From IMG/VR virus record IMGVR_UViG_3300043772_003377, positions 1 through 64,000 of that record: 64,000 nt of DNA. One strand, written 5' to 3'. A program made the translations under genes and the position numbers. A model generated the notes under the pieces. That model did not search any database. It worked only from the letters and a program-made list of their open reading frames with translations, and was not told where the DNA came from. Position 1 is the stretch's first letter. Every line of letters starts with the position of its first letter. Below, one piece after another: positions 34,652-43,370 of this stretch. Origin of the DNA: a virus.

Positions 34652-35200
34652 ATGAGAATATTGATAATTTTATTGTTAATTAGTTTAACACTTAATTCAC
34701 AGACATTTACTGAAAAAAACTTTAATGTTCACATTTTTAACAAAAAATTATACCAAAAAATTAACGATTATAGGAAAAAGAACAATATCGATACATTAAT
34801 TTATTCTAATGTTTCTGAAGAATTGGTTTCCAAAATTAATGTTAATAAAATGGTTGAAAAATCATTATGTTATCATCCTGATGTTAATTTTTATGATGGT
34901 AGAAAAATTGGTGAATCATTGTTTATTGAGTATTATAAAAAATTGAATTTGAAGAGGGAGTATCCGGAGGATGATTTTGTCACATATGCCGAAATTTCTG
35001 CCTTTACAAGTAGGACATTTAATAATTATGATGATATGACGGAATATTTTTTAAATTGTTGGATAAACTCACCAAAACATAAAAAAATATTACACATCCC
35101 ACTTTATAATGGATTATGTTCATCATTTATAAAAAAAGGTAAAGAAGGGTTTTACGTCACCTTTGATTTTATCGACATTAGTGTTTTTACCATACATTAA
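34652..35200 (+). CDS. Secreted CAP-superfamily protein, copy 1
   Basis: 182 residues from the ATG at 34652; the longer TTG-initiated frame would run through the promoter box. The N-terminus RILIILLLISLTLNSQ is a signal peptide. The rest resembles a CAP (SCP/PR-1-like) domain: INDYRKKNNIDTLIYS, a metal-type His in SLCYHPDVNF, GESLFIEYY, then WINSPKHKKIL and GLCSSFIKKGKEGFYVTF. Bacterial CAP proteins are exported and of varied function. A second copy follows, and its strong similarity shows a tandem duplication. In a phage it might act on the cell envelope or exclude other phages; this is conjecture. Confidence 0.8.
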   Translation: MRILIILLLISLTLNSQTFTEKNFNVHIFNKKLYQKINDYRKKNNIDTLIYSNVSEELVSKINVNKMVEKSLCYHPDVNFYDGRKIGESLFIEYYKKLNLKREYPEDDFVTYAEISAFTSRTFNNYDDMTEYFLNCWINSPKHKKILHIPLYNGLCSSFIKKGKEGFYVTFDFIDISVFTIH

Positions 35201-35302
35201 ATAATATATTAATATGAATATGTTTCTTTTTAAAAAAATAAGGAAAATTGAAAATTTGTTAAAACAACCTGTTTTTAACTTTTTAGTGTTAAAATAAACA
35301 AT

Positions 35303-35860
35303 ATGAGAAAATTAATTTTAATTATCGGTTTAATTTATTTAGGGATGATCACTTTTTTGGGGCAAATTAATAATTTTAACGTCAACACATTCAATAAAAA
35401 AGTATATCAAAAAATTAACGATTATAGGAAAAAGAACAATATTGACACATTAATTTATTCCAAGGCATCCGAAGAATTGGTCTCCAAAGTTAATGTTAAT
35501 AAAATGACTGAGAAATCATTATGTTATCATCCTGACGTTAATTTTTACGATTATAGAAAAATTGGTGAATCATTGTTTATTGAGTATTATAAAAAATTGA
35601 ATTTGAAGAGAGAATATCCAGAATTTGATTCTGTTTGGTACGCTGAAATCTCAGCTTTCACAAGTAAAAAATTTAATAATTATGATGAAATGGTTGAGTA
35701 TTTTTTAAATGGTTGGATAAACTCACCAAACCATAGAGAAATTTTAAATACCAACTTTAAATTGTCACACTCAGGTATTTGTTCGACATATATTAAGAAA
35801 GGTAAAGAAGGTTATTATGTATCGTTTAATTTTATTGGTATGATTATTACCAATAATTAA
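35303..35860 (+). CDS. Secreted CAP-superfamily protein, copy 2
   Basis: 185 residues, a close paralogue of the preceding protein with long identical stretches such as KINDYRKKNNIDTLIYS and ESLFIEYYKKLNLKREYPE. The signal peptide (RKLILIIGLIYLGMITFLGQ) differs more than the mature domain. It keeps the HPD and WINSPNHREIL segments and has SGICSTYIKKGKEGYYVSF near the end. No TAnnTTTG box was found directly upstream. The gene ends two bases before a convergent OmpA-like gene. Confidence 0.8.
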   Translation: MRKLILIIGLIYLGMITFLGQINNFNVNTFNKKVYQKINDYRKKNNIDTLIYSKASEELVSKVNVNKMTEKSLCYHPDVNFYDYRKIGESLFIEYYKKLNLKREYPEFDSVWYAEISAFTSKKFNNYDEMVEYFLNGWINSPNHREILNTNFKLSHSGICSTYIKKGKEGYYVSFNFIGMIITNN

Positions 35861-35861
35861 A

Positions 35862-36980
35862 TTATTTCAAATAATTTGAGACCAATGATTCAAATGAATC
35901 ATTCCCTTTTGAATATTGTCCAGTGTCAGGAGAATATTTCGATAGATTCATAAATTTTTTTAATTCGTTTAAATCCCCTTCACTATCTTTAATGTTCTCT
36001 TTAAAAACCTTATTATTTTTCTCCAAAGAAATCTTATTAATTTTTCCATTTTCCCAATAAAAATTCCATCTGATTTTTGGGTAAACTTCAGTCGAGAATC
36101 GTTCCTTTTCTTTTGCTAAGTCGGTAGATAATTTTTGACTATATTTTATTTCGTATATCGCAATATAATTACCCAAATTTTTAGTATCAGGTGTTTGAAA
36201 TTTACCACCACTATCTTTACATCTTAATGGGGTAACATTAGACGCAAATTCGCCGGCGCCATTTTTTGAATTACAAAAATAACTGCCTTGGATAATATAC
36301 TTCGGATCATATTTTTTTGGTATAACCGTTTCCTTAACATCAGTTTTTATGTAATTAAAAGTTAAATTAACCGATATAAATTGACCTGGCCTTAAATTCG
36401 CCGGTCTATTTGGGGAATTGTCAGTAAATCCACTCGTATTGATAACTACAGATGAGGTTACCTTTGGGACTGAATCATCGACAGAAACTCCAATACTCTT
36501 TAAATAAGTTGTTAATTGTGGTAAAAATATGTCAGCTCTTTGTTTTGCCAAATTTAAATTATTTCTGTAACCATTATCATTTGGTGTTTTTGGATTTTTT
36601 GTGGTTCTATCATTTTCTAAATCATACCCTGTCGCCTTATTTCCCCAACTATTACTGGCCGAACCCATAACCGATATGTTGGTTAATTTTATATTTTTAT
36701 CTTCTAACATTTTTTTTGATTCAGGGTTAGAATTTATTGATGTTAAAATTCCTTCAGTAAATGATTTATAAGATTCCGGTGTTAATGTATTTGAACCTGT
36801 CGAATAAACAACATCTTGAGAATAAGGTATTGATATGGATTGGGTTGTTGTTTCTGTTGTTTTTGTACCCCCTTCAACCCCCTGTTTCGTTACGGTTGTT
36901 GTTTTTTGTTCGGATATGACCTTACCCTTTTCATAATTTACAAGGTATTGTATCCTTAATAATTCTTCTTTAATATTCAT
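35862..36980 (-). CDS. OmpA-like domain protein with possible head-targeting leader
   Basis: 372 residues. The N-terminus IKEELLRIQYLVNYEKGKVISE|Q is very like that of the protein at 39612 and ends in a possible gp21 site. The middle (about 50-210) has an OmpA-like pattern: VVYSTGSNTLTPES, NISVMGSASN and NLAKQRADIFLPQLTTYLKS. OmpA-like domains bind peptidoglycan. The C-terminal third is unknown. The combination suggests a virion protein that meets the cell wall during entry, but this is inferred. Confidence 0.7.
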   Translation of the reverse strand: MNIKEELLRIQYLVNYEKGKVISEQKTTTVTKQGVEGGTKTTETTTQSISIPYSQDVVYSTGSNTLTPESYKSFTEGILTSINSNPESKKMLEDKNIKLTNISVMGSASNSWGNKATGYDLENDRTTKNPKTPNDNGYRNNLNLAKQRADIFLPQLTTYLKSIGVSVDDSVPKVTSSVVINTSGFTDNSPNRPANLRPGQFISVNLTFNYIKTDVKETVIPKKYDPKYIIQGSYFCNSKNGAGEFASNVTPLRCKDSGGKFQTPDTKNLGNYIAIYEIKYSQKLSTDLAKEKERFSTEVYPKIRWNFYWENGKINKISLEKNNKVFKENIKDSEGDLNELKKFMNLSKYSPDTGQYSKGNDSFESLVSNYLK

Positions 36981-36983
36981 ACC

Positions 36984-36991
36984 TATAAATA
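36984..36991 (-). promoter_or_regulatory. Late-type motif TATTTATA (minus strand)
   Basis: Exact octamer on the minus strand, only three bases before the ATG at 36980. Confidence 0.5.
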
Positions 36992-37025
36992 TATTATGTT
37001 AGTGTTTAATTTACTATTAATAGGA

Positions 37026-37033
37026 TATTTATA
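37026..37033 (+). promoter_or_regulatory. Late-type motif TATTTATA
   Basis: GATATTTATAA, five bases before the ATG at 37039. With the minus-strand motif at 36984 it makes a divergent pair. Confidence 0.55.
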
Positions 37034-37038
37034 ACTAT

Positions 37039-37461
37039 ATGAAACTCAAACAATTAATTAGAGAACATTTATTATTAGAAAAAAGAATAGGTCAGTTGGT
37101 GGATACTCTTGAGGTAACTATGTCCTTCGATTTAATCAAACATATGGGTCATGCAGAACAAAGGTCTATGGGTATTGGTAGGGAAAAAATTGAGGACTAC
37201 GATATGAGGCCTGTAACCAATATGGAAATCAGATACTTCATCGACCTTTTTAAAAGAGATATTGCGGAAAAAATATTAACAGGGGAAATTAAAAATGAAG
37301 AACCTTTTGTCATTAGAAGTTCATCAAAAGGTTTGGCAATTCCTCTTAAACCAATTCATAACGCAGGGACTAATTGGAAATTAGTCGTTTTAACCGTTTG
37401 GAGGGAAAGTAATATTCACAAATTAAAAACATTTGAAGGGCAAGTAATCATTGAGAAATAA
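37039..37461 (+). CDS. Unknown protein with possible head-targeting leader
   Basis: 140 residues. It begins KLKQLIREHLLLE|KR, matching the short-helix plus (L/I)xE pattern of candidate internal head proteins. The rest is alpha/beta with VIRSSSKGLAIPLKPI and WKLVVLTVWRE; I do not recognise the family. It is followed at once by a bidirectional terminator. Confidence 0.7.
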   Translation: MKLKQLIREHLLLEKRIGQLVDTLEVTMSFDLIKHMGHAEQRSMGIGREKIEDYDMRPVTNMEIRYFIDLFKRDIAEKILTGEIKNEEPFVIRSSSKGLAIPLKPIHNAGTNWKLVVLTVWRESNIHKLKTFEGQVIIEK

Positions 37462-37462
37462 A

Positions 37463-37490
37463 AAAGGGGACAATCGTCCCCTTTGGTTTT
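37463..37490. terminator. Bidirectional terminator
   Basis: AAAGGGGAC-AATC-GTCCCCTTT. It ends the plus-strand gene at 37039, and on the minus strand its T6 tract would end the small RNA transcribed from 37651. Confidence 0.85.
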
Positions 37491-37651
37491 GAAATTTTTG
37501 TCTGAGCTTGTGATCTAATCGGTTATCCGCGTAATGAACAAAGGTACCTTCAAATTATTCCATCTTAACGATTGAGGTTTACCACACCTTGAGTTGATCG
37601 TCACTCATTCCGCCGAGTTGTTAGGGTAATCTCGGTTCAACCCTTTTTCAT
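37491..37651 (-). ncRNA. Candidate structured small RNA with host-type promoter
   Basis: About 160 bases with no coding frame, bounded on the minus strand by an exact TAnnTTTG box and a strong terminator. The RNA folds locally: GGGTTGA pairs with TCAACTC around a CCGAG/CTCGG hairpin. Farther on are AGGT/ACCT pairing, the palindrome AAGGTACCTT and a CGG-ATAA-CCG hairpin. It is not a tRNA, tmRNA, SRP or RNase P RNA as far as I can see. The promoter arrangement is the same as that of the phage tmRNA. Confidence 0.6.
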
Positions 37652-37655
37652 TATA

Positions 37656-37663
37656 CAAATATA
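37656..37663 (-). promoter_or_regulatory. Bacteroidota-type -7 box for the small RNA
   Basis: TATATTTG on the minus strand, exact TAnnTTTG. The start site would be about 37650-37652. Confidence 0.6.
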
Positions 37664-37683
37664 CAAACTTTTTTTGATTATTC

Positions 37684-38037
37684 CTAATCTTCAATAAAAT
37701 AAATTTGAATGTTAATGTAATTAACACCCCTCATATTAAGATTTGTATTTGTCATAATAAGATAATTTTTTAATTCAAATTCAAATTCTTTGTGATTAAA
37801 TTTAACATCAGAACAATGTTCAAATGAGTAGTTTGACAAATGAAAATCATCCATTTGGTCGTAACAAGTTCTGTCAATATGTTTTGATATAAAATCATCG
37901 CCAAGGGTTATTGTAACATCCACCTGAAGATGAGAAAAATCTTCTCTATATCTTGTAACATATATATTTTCAAAAAACGGATATTGTTTTTTTAAAATGA
38001 TGTTTAATGTCTTTTCGTATCTTTCTTTTTCTGTCAT
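37684..38037 (-). CDS. Unknown protein, 117 aa
   Basis: No family recognised. The sequence suggests an alpha-beta fold, with strands LQVDVTITLGDDFI and VNYINIQIYFIED. A late-type motif lies upstream. The gene ends 21 bases after the promoter box of the small RNA. Confidence 0.65.
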   Translation of the reverse strand: MTEKERYEKTLNIILKKQYPFFENIYVTRYREDFSHLQVDVTITLGDDFISKHIDRTCYDQMDDFHLSNYSFEHCSDVKFNHKEFEFELKNYLIMTNTNLNMRGVNYINIQIYFIED

Positions 38038-38042
38038 TTTTT

Positions 38043-38050
38043 TATAAATA
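38043..38050 (-). promoter_or_regulatory. Late-type motif TATTTATA (minus strand)
   Basis: Exact octamer on the minus strand, five bases before the ATG at 38037. Confidence 0.5.
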
Positions 38051-38074
38051 TTCTATTTTTTTATTAATTGAATA

Positions 38075-38082
38075 TATTTATA
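38075..38082 (+). promoter_or_regulatory. Late-type motif TATTTATA
   Basis: ATATTTATAAA, 18 bases before the ATG at 38101; divergent from the motif at 38043. Confidence 0.55.
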
Positions 38083-38100
38083 AATAAATTGAATTTTCAT

Positions 38101-39585
38101 ATGACGACTATTGAGGGAGTATCGAGTAATTTAAAATATCTTTTTACGGATAAAGGTATTATACAATTAGGTGATTATTATAAAACAAATAATAAAAAAA
38201 ACATTATAGAATATTCATTTGAAAATCTCCATATCGCGCTAGACATATTAAAAGAACATAAAGAACTTTATTACAAATTAAACAAAATTTCAGTTACAGA
38301 ATACGTTAATTCTTCAAGAAAATTTCTTTATGAATTAATGGAAACTTTCAATTTAAAAGATAATATCAGTATTATTAAAGAATGGGAAGAAAAGTTCGGT
38401 TCAAAACTTTTATTACTAAATGAATCGACCGATAAATTATTAATAGAAGAAAGAGTTAATAATTCTTGGGAGTCAATAAGAACTATGTTGGAAGAAGCGA
38501 CTTGGAATCCTTTTAGTTCTGATTTTTATTCTAAAGAAAATTTTAAAGGATTGGGGCAAGACATTAAAGGTGCGGTTAAAAGAGTCGATAAATTTGCGAA
38601 AGATACTGCGAAAAGTGCGGTTGATTGGACTAAAGAACAAGGGAGACAAATATCTCAAAAAGGTCTTGGGGGGTATCTTAAAGATAAGGCTAAATCAGTT
38701 TTTAATAGTGTTAAAAATGCCGTTGCTAAAGTTTGGAAATGTCTTACTAATAATCCTATAGAGTGTATGATGGAGGGTCTTAGAACTGCCGCGTTTTCGG
38801 CTTTAGGTATGGGAGCGTTGACCGCATTAACCGTGGCCTTTCCTGGTGTTGGAAATATCCCTGATGCAATTATATTTGGTTCTTTATTGATTTGGGATAT
38901 ATATAAAGCGTTAAGTGGAAAATATGAAAGTGGTGAATATAAATGGAGTTGGACGGATATTATTGTTGATGCGGTTTGTTTAATACTACCGGCGTTAGGA
39001 GGGGCGTTAAAGTCCGCTCTTTCAGGTATTAAAGGTTTTGGGGAACTGGCCGTTAAAGCCTCAACTAAAGGAGGTGTTTTTGCGAAGGCTGTTAATACGA
39101 TTAAAAATGGTATTGGAACTATAATAAGTTTAATAGGTAAAGCAGCCGCTTGGATAGGTCAAAAATTAGGTATTAAATGGTTAAGCGAATTTGGGGGTAA
39201 AGCTCAGAGTTTTATGAAAAATAGTGCTGATGAATTAATTACTAAAGTAAATCAAGGTGTTTCTAAAGTAAAAGAAATACATGGAGTTGCAAAAGAAAAA
39301 TTGGCAACCGCAGGAAAAGAAATCAAACAATTCTCAAAAACTTTACAAACTATGACACCAAAAAGAGTCATTATTAAAAAATCCGGAACCGCGGTATTAT
39401 TAACCGCTGCATTTTGTGCTGCTTTAGGGGTGGACGATCCTTGGATGTGTCAACATAAAGTTGAAAGTGGTCAAGTTAGTGAGGAAGAAATTAATAAAAT
39501 ACAAAACGCAATAAATTCTAAAGGATTTCAAAACCAACTAGACCAATTGTCTGTTGATGATGCGGAAAAATTAGGATTAATATAA
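38101..39585 (+). CDS. Hydrophobic-region virion-type protein
   Basis: 494 residues from the ATG at 38101; the open frame from TTG at 38068 runs through the late motif and is unlikely. The first 150 residues are soluble and include RTMLEEATWNPFSSDF. Residues about 225-320 contain several hydrophobic Gly/Ala-rich helices (AAFSALGMGALTALTVAF, AIIFGSLLIWDIY, IIVDAVCLILPALGGAL). More amphipathic helices follow. This pattern fits a membrane-active protein such as an ejected pore or a secreted toxin, but no family is recognised. Confidence 0.7.
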   Translation: MTTIEGVSSNLKYLFTDKGIIQLGDYYKTNNKKNIIEYSFENLHIALDILKEHKELYYKLNKISVTEYVNSSRKFLYELMETFNLKDNISIIKEWEEKFGSKLLLLNESTDKLLIEERVNNSWESIRTMLEEATWNPFSSDFYSKENFKGLGQDIKGAVKRVDKFAKDTAKSAVDWTKEQGRQISQKGLGGYLKDKAKSVFNSVKNAVAKVWKCLTNNPIECMMEGLRTAAFSALGMGALTALTVAFPGVGNIPDAIIFGSLLIWDIYKALSGKYESGEYKWSWTDIIVDAVCLILPALGGALKSALSGIKGFGELAVKASTKGGVFAKAVNTIKNGIGTIISLIGKAAAWIGQKLGIKWLSEFGGKAQSFMKNSADELITKVNQGVSKVKEIHGVAKEKLATAGKEIKQFSKTLQTMTPKRVIIKKSGTAVLLTAAFCAALGVDDPWMCQHKVESGQVSEEEINKIQNAINSKGFQNQLDQLSVDDAEKLGLI

Positions 39586-39611
39586 TAAAAATAAAAATAA
39601 AAATAAAAATA

Positions 39612-40871
39612 ATGAATAAAAATTTAATTATTGAAGAACTTAATAGAGTTAGGTTGTTAATGAATTATGATACAAAAAAAACTTTATCAGAAAATAAAGA
39701 TAAATATTTTTTTGGTGATATTTTAAATGAGGGAACTGGTAACGAAATGATTGAATTGTTATTTAAAGACATTGCAAAAACTGAGGGTTCTGCGGGTTTA
39801 AGAAGTGCGATTGAGTCGGCAATTAAAGATTTTGGAGGTATTAATATTAAGAGTGATAGAAACATTTTTACATTATCTAAAGATGTCGATGAAATTGTTA
39901 AAGCTATGGAAACTGGAGCAATTGCTTCTGCGACTGAAGCTGGTAAGTTAGCCAAATCACTATTTAAAAATGGGGGTAGTATTGAAGTGAAAACCGCCGG
40001 AGCCGACGCAATTGTCGGTATGACATCATTCACAAAAAAATATGTGGGAATGACTAAAGAGGAGATGATTGAGGCTTTAAGTGCTAAATACTCTAAATCT
40101 GAAGCCGAGACTTTATATAATAGATTTCAGCGTAAAAATAAAATACCTGAACCTGTTAAACCTGAACCCGTTAAACCTGAACCTGCCAAAGTTGAGCCTG
40201 TTGATCCTGTAACTTGGAAGACTAAATTAAAAAAATATTTAAAATATGGGTTAATATCGGGAGGTTTATTGCTTTTGTGGCAATGGTTAACATCTGATAG
40301 TAGTCCTTATCCTGATTGTATTAAAGACAAACTAACTGAAGAAGATGCTAAGAAGGTTGGTGATATGGGTCAGGAAGGTTTAATTATTATCACAAAAACT
40401 AATAATCCTGAAATTGATGCCGATGGCGGAGGTATTTTTTATGAGAACGGTACTTTCCAAAGTGCTGGGGGTAAAATTAAAGGTAAATGGTCTGGGGAAG
40501 ATGAAATATTGGTAACATCAGCTGACGGTAAAACTTATAATATATCTTGTGGTAAAGGTGATGAAGATGTTGTAACAACTACCACAACTATTAGTGGAGG
40601 AAAATGGAGAAAATGTAGTGGGACTTATAGTAGAGGATGTTATGAAACTGAACAAGACGGACCTATACATCAAGTTCAAACTTGTATAGGTACAACGTCT
40701 GATGGTAAATTTGGTCCTAAAACCGAGGCGGCTTTAAAACAAAAAACAGGAAAAACATCTTTTACTGATGCGGATATTGAGAAAATTTGTGGCGGTGCTC
40801 AAGAGGATGAAAAAGGTGATGATTGGAAAAATATAGAGCCTGAAACAGGGGATGATAGTGCGGAGGGTTAA
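39612..40871 (+). CDS. Membrane-anchored protein with peptidoglycan-binding domain
   Basis: 419 residues. The N-terminus LIIEELNRVRLLMNYD...TLSE|N is a possible head-targeting leader, like the one at 36980. A Glu-Pro/Lys-Pro linker (about 178-200) precedes a single membrane helix YGLISGGLLLLWQWL (about 212-226). The C-terminal region (about 350-395) has VQTCIGTTSDGKFGPKTEAA, a peptidoglycan-binding repeat. It may link membrane and wall during DNA entry. It forms a plus-strand run with the neighbouring genes. Confidence 0.7.
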   Translation: MNKNLIIEELNRVRLLMNYDTKKTLSENKDKYFFGDILNEGTGNEMIELLFKDIAKTEGSAGLRSAIESAIKDFGGINIKSDRNIFTLSKDVDEIVKAMETGAIASATEAGKLAKSLFKNGGSIEVKTAGADAIVGMTSFTKKYVGMTKEEMIEALSAKYSKSEAETLYNRFQRKNKIPEPVKPEPVKPEPAKVEPVDPVTWKTKLKKYLKYGLISGGLLLLWQWLTSDSSPYPDCIKDKLTEEDAKKVGDMGQEGLIIITKTNNPEIDADGGGIFYENGTFQSAGGKIKGKWSGEDEILVTSADGKTYNISCGKGDEDVVTTTTTISGGKWRKCSGTYSRGCYETEQDGPIHQVQTCIGTTSDGKFGPKTEAALKQKTGKTSFTDADIEKICGGAQEDEKGDDWKNIEPETGDDSAEG

Positions 40872-40912
40872 ATATATTAAAAATAATAATTAAATGGTAG
40901 AATTAAAATATT

Positions 40913-41971
40913 ATGAAAAAAATAATTAAAGAGCAGAATGAACATAGTATAGATCTAGTTAAAGGTAGGGATATGTATAAATGTCCTTTCTTAATTGGTG
41001 CCGAATTAGGAGATAGTCAAAAATTTGGTAAAGGTGTTATGAGAAGAATCGCGAACAGTGATAGTCCTAAGAAAAATTATTTAGTTGGTGACACTTTAAT
41101 TATAAAGTCAAACTATACTTATGATGTTATAAGAAACAATTCGTATGTTAAACAAGGACTTCCTTGGAAATGTTCTACTATGGGAACGATTGAGGTTAAA
41201 CCTCAATTATCCGCAGACCAACAAAGAAGTGTTGACGATAAGATTAGTTTTTATAAATCTGAAGACGGCCAACCTTTATATCAAAAAGAAACTCCTACTG
41301 CGGATCAAATGAATGACTTTGAAAAAATTAATTTAAAAGATGACCCAAATTTTAAAGAATTAATAAAGTTCGATTATTTTATTTGGAAAAGAAAAGGTTT
41401 AAGACAAACTGAAGGTCCCCAACAAAGGGCAATTATTAAAACTTTTACAGATCAAGGTTATCTTGATAAGGGAGGTAAAATAAATCCTGCTGAGGAAGAT
41501 ATGTACGAAGTTATTGACCTTAGCACCGTATATCCTACAGAATTTACTAAACCTTATAAAGTATATAGAAAATTAGAATCTGCGGATACTAATAAAATAG
41601 TAAAAGAACTTGATTCTTTAGTAAGACAAAGAAATTATGGAGATAGAGAATTTTGTAGAAATTTTATTAGAAACTATGATAATGCGAGAAAATTAAAAGC
41701 ACCTGTAAGTGGTCCTCAAATATTAAAATGGAAATCAGGTGTTAAAATGTGTAAACAAAAAAATACAAATTTCTTAGATTTAAATATAACTAACAGAATT
41801 CTAAAAAAATTAGAGACCGATACCGGAAAATATGGTATTTCAGATAACGCGACTCCAGCAAACCAACAATCTATGAACGAATCTTTTTATAATTCAAATA
41901 AAATTTTAAAATCAAGAATCCATAATATGTTACTGGAGACTTATTATAAAAAAAAATATAACAAAAAATGA
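40913..41971 (+). CDS. Unknown protein, 352 aa
   Basis: Family not recognised. It starts KKIIKE|QNEHSI, a minimal version of the candidate leader. The body is basic with scattered cysteines (YKCPFLIGAELGD, WKCSTMG, REFCRNF), and the C-terminus is very lysine-rich. It overlaps the next gene by four bases, so the two are probably made together. Confidence 0.7.
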   Translation: MKKIIKEQNEHSIDLVKGRDMYKCPFLIGAELGDSQKFGKGVMRRIANSDSPKKNYLVGDTLIIKSNYTYDVIRNNSYVKQGLPWKCSTMGTIEVKPQLSADQQRSVDDKISFYKSEDGQPLYQKETPTADQMNDFEKINLKDDPNFKELIKFDYFIWKRKGLRQTEGPQQRAIIKTFTDQGYLDKGGKINPAEEDMYEVIDLSTVYPTEFTKPYKVYRKLESADTNKIVKELDSLVRQRNYGDREFCRNFIRNYDNARKLKAPVSGPQILKWKSGVKMCKQKNTNFLDLNITNRILKKLETDTGKYGISDNATPANQQSMNESFYNSNKILKSRIHNMLLETYYKKKYNKK

Positions 41972-43110
41972 AAAATTTATTTATAATAAACGAAGATGAG
42001 AGAAAAAGAATTTTAGGTCTTCACGAAAATGCAACTAAAAAACAATATTTAGGTGAAGCCAAAATAACTGGTGACCAATATAGCGGAAGAAATATTAAAT
42101 TTGATTCTGAAGATCCGATCACCCAAAGTATTTTTAATCTTGTTCACAATGTATCTGATATTGATGAGACTAAATTAGTTAAGGAAATTCTTAAAATAAA
42201 AGACAAAAATACATTTGTTAAAATTAATAACGAATTAAAGAATGTTTTTAAAATGATGGGGTCTAAATATACTGGTTTGGATAGTGTAATTGCAGATGCG
42301 ATGGATTATGATTACGACCAATATGATACGTATAAAGTATTAGAACCTCACCTAAAAAAAATAGGAATTAATACAGATAGATTGGGGTATGACGACTACG
42401 TTTTCAAAAATCTACCAACTAATACAAGTATGGCGGCAAATCCTGACCAAAATAAAAAAACAGATACTTTAACACCGGCTCAAAGAGAAATGAGTTTCGC
42501 AAGTAAATATGGTCAAACCTATCCTTGTGTTGTTGGTGGTACTAAATTAAAATACACTAAAAATGATGGAGGTTTTTATTATAAACTTGGTGATGTTGCG
42601 TATTATATAAATGGTGAGTATAAAAACCTTACAACAGGATCCAAAGGAACTTTTAAATGTAATGGTAAACAAATTTCATTGGATGGTAAAACAACCGCAA
42701 ATCCTGATGTAACTCCAAAACAAAGAGTTGTGCCAACAACTAGCGACGAATTATTACAAGGTAAAGGGTATTTAAAATTAAATGATAAAAATGATTTGGT
42801 AAAACTAGTTCAAAATCAATTAATAAGTGCTGGAGAAACCGTTACACCATCAGGAATTTTTGACAAGACCACATATGATGCGGTTAAATCATTCCAAAGT
42901 AAACAAACCCCACCATTAAAGACCGATGGAATTGTAGGTAAAGGTACTTGGTTAATATTATCTAAAGTAAAGTCAGAAATGATGACACCTAAAGAAGTTA
43001 CATTAACTAATCCACAACAAAATAGTTCCACAACAAACGATAAATCGGTAACAAGTAATTCAACACAACCAACACCTACAAGTAATCAACCTGATGAAGC
43101 CGAAGGATAA
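41968..43110 (+). CDS. Peptidoglycan-binding domain protein with possible head-targeting leader
   Basis: 380 residues. The N-terminus INEDERKRILGLHENATKK...LGE|A matches the candidate leader family. Residues about 265-332 form a peptidoglycan-binding repeat: NDLVKLVQNQLISAG, GIFDKTTYDAVKSFQSKQ and GIVGKGTW. The C-terminal tail is Thr/Gln/Pro-rich and likely disordered. It resembles the 39612 protein in architecture but has no membrane helix. Confidence 0.75.
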   Translation: MKNLFIINEDERKRILGLHENATKKQYLGEAKITGDQYSGRNIKFDSEDPITQSIFNLVHNVSDIDETKLVKEILKIKDKNTFVKINNELKNVFKMMGSKYTGLDSVIADAMDYDYDQYDTYKVLEPHLKKIGINTDRLGYDDYVFKNLPTNTSMAANPDQNKKTDTLTPAQREMSFASKYGQTYPCVVGGTKLKYTKNDGGFYYKLGDVAYYINGEYKNLTTGSKGTFKCNGKQISLDGKTTANPDVTPKQRVVPTTSDELLQGKGYLKLNDKNDLVKLVQNQLISAGETVTPSGIFDKTTYDAVKSFQSKQTPPLKTDGIVGKGTWLILSKVKSEMMTPKEVTLTNPQQNSSTTNDKSVTSNSTQPTPTSNQPDEAEG

Positions 43111-43111
43111 T

Positions 43112-43324
43112 TTATTTTTCTTTAGATAAGACCCTTATAGATTTAGAAATAATTTCTGTCTCCCCAATTGAAAACGCGCCTGAATGATAGGCGTGTTTTA
43201 CTGCTTGTATAAGTATGTATTTTGAAAACTCTTCATTCATATTATTATATAATGTATCAAAATGGTCTTCACTTAATAAGGGTATTGAATTAAATAACTT
43301 TCCGTAAACTTTTTCTTCTTCCAT
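43112..43324 (-). CDS. Unknown small protein, 70 aa
   Basis: A small acidic helical protein of unknown family. It converges on the preceding gene, with one base between the stop codons. Confidence 0.6.
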   Translation of the reverse strand: MEEEKVYGKLFNSIPLLSEDHFDTLYNNMNEEFSKYILIQAVKHAYHSGAFSIGETEIISKSIRVLSKEK

Positions 43325-43340
43325 TTTATATAGTTTGTTA

Positions 43341-43348
43341 TATTTATA
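43341..43348 (+). promoter_or_regulatory. Late-type motif TATTTATA
   Basis: Exact octamer, 22 bases before the ATG at 43371. Confidence 0.5.
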
Positions 43349-43370
43349 ATAATAAGAACTTTTTATTTAA

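Noticed and set aside
38068-38100. TTG start for the hydrophobic protein
   Set aside because: The extension includes the TATTTATA motif, so transcription would begin after it. The ATG at 38101 is used.
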